Shown here: piece after piece, positions 62,467 to 64,000 of the stretch | Layout: each line of letters begins with the position of its first letter | How positions within the stretch are numbered: position 1 is the first letter of the stretch | From: an uncultured Clostridia bacterium | GTDB taxonomy: Bacteria; Bacillota; Clostridia; Christensenellales; Borkfalkiaceae | Assembly (NCBI GenBank): GCA_934247935.1 | Contig: CAKQKE010000011.1 | Coordinates: forward strand, 1-64,000 | DNA length: 64,000 nucleotides | Direction: 5' to 3' | Notes under the pieces: generated by a model | What the model was told of the DNA's origin: nothing | The model's input: only the letters and a program-made list of their open reading frames with translations | Databases searched by the model: none | Made by a program: the position numbers and the translations under genes

Positions 62467-62550
62467 ATGATAAAGGCGTTTGTGCAAGAAGTGATACTTG
62501 ATAATGACAACGTAACGATACCCTATAACTTTACCGAAAACTATACATAG
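62467..62550 (+). pseudogene. Possible C-terminal remnant of a serine recombinase
   Basis: A 28-codon frame, MIKAFVQEVILDNDNVTI then PYNFTENYT, ending in a stop. The pattern (I)KxFVxxVxVxxDxVxIxxNF resembles the last residues of large serine recombinases. Too short for certainty. Confidence 0.35.
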
Positions 62551-62586
62551 TATAGAGTTACGCAAGAAATAATACAAAACGTGCAA

Positions 62587-62611
62587 AGGCAGTCTCGAAA
62601 AAAGACTGCCT
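62587..62611 (+). terminator. Terminator hairpin after the accessory ORF
   Basis: AGGCAGTCT / AGACTGCCT with a 7-base loop, followed by ATAATAAAAATTTG. Confidence 0.55.
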
Positions 62612-62662
62612 ATAATAAAAATTTGTGTTCGTATAAACTTCCTCCGTTTCCGCTCTTTTTTC

Positions 62663-62681
62663 CCACACGCTTGGCGTGTGG
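62663..62681 (+). terminator. Recurrent terminator cassette, copy 2
   Basis: CCACACGC-ttg-GCGTGTGG then TTTTTTT, preceded by TTTCCGCTCTTTTTT. Same cassette as 19583-19601, about 43 kb away. Confidence 0.75.
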
Positions 62682-62753
62682 TTTTTTTATTTACGGTTTA
62701 TATTCTCCGGCAAATGTATATTCGATATTCGCCCTCGATATCTTGTATAAATT

Positions 62754-64000
62754 TTAAAAATACAAATGCTCTTTTTGTTTTGCATTGAATATGTATTTAA
62801 ACGCCCCGAACAAAAGCACTGCGCTTGCAACCGCCCACGCCAAAGGATCTGCAAAAGTCAACCCCAACAATGCGTTTTTGCTTGCGTTTACGTTTATCGG
62901 TCCGTTGTTTATCATAGCGGGCAAAACCAAACATAAAACCGTTCTTGCAATAAGTTCGCCAACACCCGCAATAAACGGAAACAGTGATTTTTCGATACCT
63001 TGCAACGAATTACGCAAAACGCACAATATTCCCAATATATAATATAAAGACAAATCACAATAAAGATATGTGTTTCCGTACCGAATAGCCAAATTGCTGA
63101 TTTTTTCCGGGGAATAAAATATTTTCATATACGTTCCGTTTATTGTCAATAATAGGCCGATTGCTGCGCAAATTATGAAAATGACAAAAGCGATCGCCAA
63201 AGCGTCTTTTACTCCTTTTTTTACTCTTTCGGTTTCGTTTGCCCCATAGTTTTGACCGCAATAGGAAAGCATTGCAGTGCCCAAAGCGTTATACGGACAC
63301 ATTAAAAAATTGTTTAATTTAGTCGCTGCGCCGAAACCGTTCTGAGCCGCGGCGGAAATAACGACGCCGTCTGTCGACGTATCGAATTTTACTATCACCG
63401 CCTGCATAACGATTAAGCCGATACACAATATCGAAAACTGAAAAGCCAACGGCAATCCGAGTTTTAAGTGATTAATAACCGAATTTTTTTCAATTCTGAA
63501 ATCGGATTTTGCCAGTCGATATTCTTTGTATTTTACAAACGTATAAACAAAACATCCTATTGCCGATATCGCCTGAGCAATAATCGTCGCTATAGCCGCC
63601 CCCGCCACGCCCTTTTTGAATACGGCGATAAAAAGCAAATCCAACACTATGTTAAGAACGGTGGATATAATCAAAAACACAAGCGGTGTATGTGAATCGC
63701 CCACGCTTCTTAAAAACGACGAAATCAGATTGTAAAAAATTTGAGTTATGCTGCCGGCAAATATAATAAAAACGTAAACGTATGCCGATTGATATATTTC
63801 GTTTTGTATCGGGTTGGCAGATTTTTCAAGCCCTATCCATTTGAGTAACGGGTTAATTGAAAAAATCGATATAACCGTGAGCAACACGCTTATTATCAAC
63901 GATAAAACTATTTGAGTCGATAACGAGCGTTTTACTGCGGCAATGTTTTTTTGCCCTAAATTTTTTGATGTTATTACCGAAAAACCGGCTGTGCAACCGA
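62754..64000 (-). CDS. MATE-family exporter, N-terminus outside the window
   Basis: At least 415 residues of a polytopic MATE transporter with about ten helices visible. Recognisable segments are FLRSVGDSHTPLVFLIISTVLNIVLDLLFI and AAAQNGFGAATKLNNFL..LGTAMLSYCGQNYGA. The frame stays open to the window edge (reading GCTAGFSVITSKNLGQKN..VKRS before the first possible start at 63899), so the start lies beyond 64000. A sibling of the 8805 gene but not closely similar. Substrate unknown. Confidence 0.85.
   Translation of the reverse strand, partial: GCTAGFSVITSKNLGQKNIAAVKRSLSTQIVLSLIISVLLTVISIFSINPLLKWIGLEKSANPIQNEIYQSAYVYVFIIFAGSITQIFYNLISSFLRSVGDSHTPLVFLIISTVLNIVLDLLFIAVFKKGVAGAAIATIIAQAISAIGCFVYTFVKYKEYRLAKSDFRIEKNSVINHLKLGLPLAFQFSILCIGLIVMQAVIVKFDTSTDGVVISAAAQNGFGAATKLNNFLMCPYNALGTAMLSYCGQNYGANETERVKKGVKDALAIAFVIFIICAAIGLLLTINGTYMKIFYSPEKISNLAIRYGNTYLYCDLSLYYILGILCVLRNSLQGIEKSLFPFIAGVGELIARTVLCLVLPAMINNGPINVNASKNALLGLTFADPLAWAVASAVLLFGAFKYIFNAKQKEHLYF

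Overview
The window looks like chromosomal DNA of an AT-rich, spore-former-related Bacillota (class Clostridia, probably an uncultured gut lineage). The evidence is the conserved yqfC-yqfD-phoH-pgpH-ybeY-era-yqzL-recO order (only dgkA and cdd of the Bacillus arrangement are missing), strong AGGAG ribosome sites, sigma-A promoters with 17-base spacers, and lipobox lipoproteins. Genus cannot be read from the sequence.

Layout. 1-5.1 kb is an accessory block ending at the 3' side of a tRNA-Leu: a two-gene restriction-modification system, a sigma-like regulator, a 190-bp inverted repeat and a TIGR04141/DUF6119-like protein linked to defence islands. 5.4-14.8 kb has a PfkB sugar kinase, an EF-G paralogue, a MATE transporter, a CadC-type metal-resistance operon with its operator visible, and an esterase. 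15.4-18.4 kb is a large lipoprotein of unknown role, followed by 1.5 kb of repeat-rich non-coding DNA. 19.9-26.7 kb is the recO-to-yqfC operon. 26.8-33.8 kb holds a bPH membrane protein, tcdA, recF, dnaA, mnmG and a PHP protein; recF and dnaA are divergent, with no dnaN and no obvious DnaA-box cluster.

34-60.3 kb looks like a plant-polysaccharide (pectin-type) utilisation locus. It has two giant secreted GH28-like beta-helix proteins, a related repeat protein without a catalytic domain, a Gfo/Idh/MocA oxidoreductase, a GH36 alpha-galactosidase, a large SGNH-hydrolase lipoprotein, a DUF6273-like lipoprotein with a structured leader, and two AraC regulators. Three giant surface proteins share an unusual Gly-Cys / transmembrane / basic C-terminal tail in place of LPXTG. 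A 43-base block sits beside three of the promoters and is a good candidate operator for the AraC protein encoded next to one of them.

60.6-64 kb has tRNA-Thr, tRNA-Ser, a scar region with decayed pieces (start of a C5-cytosine methyltransferase, a possible recombinase tail, an HNH-like ORF), and a second MATE transporter cut by the window edge.

Four repeat families are scattered between genes: about ten copies of a 34-36 bp palindrome centred on ACGT; three copies of a 146-149 bp MITE-like element; a second TIR element with a 106-bp copy and a 261-bp copy that seems to carry a nested 152-bp insertion; and a recurrent terminator cassette.
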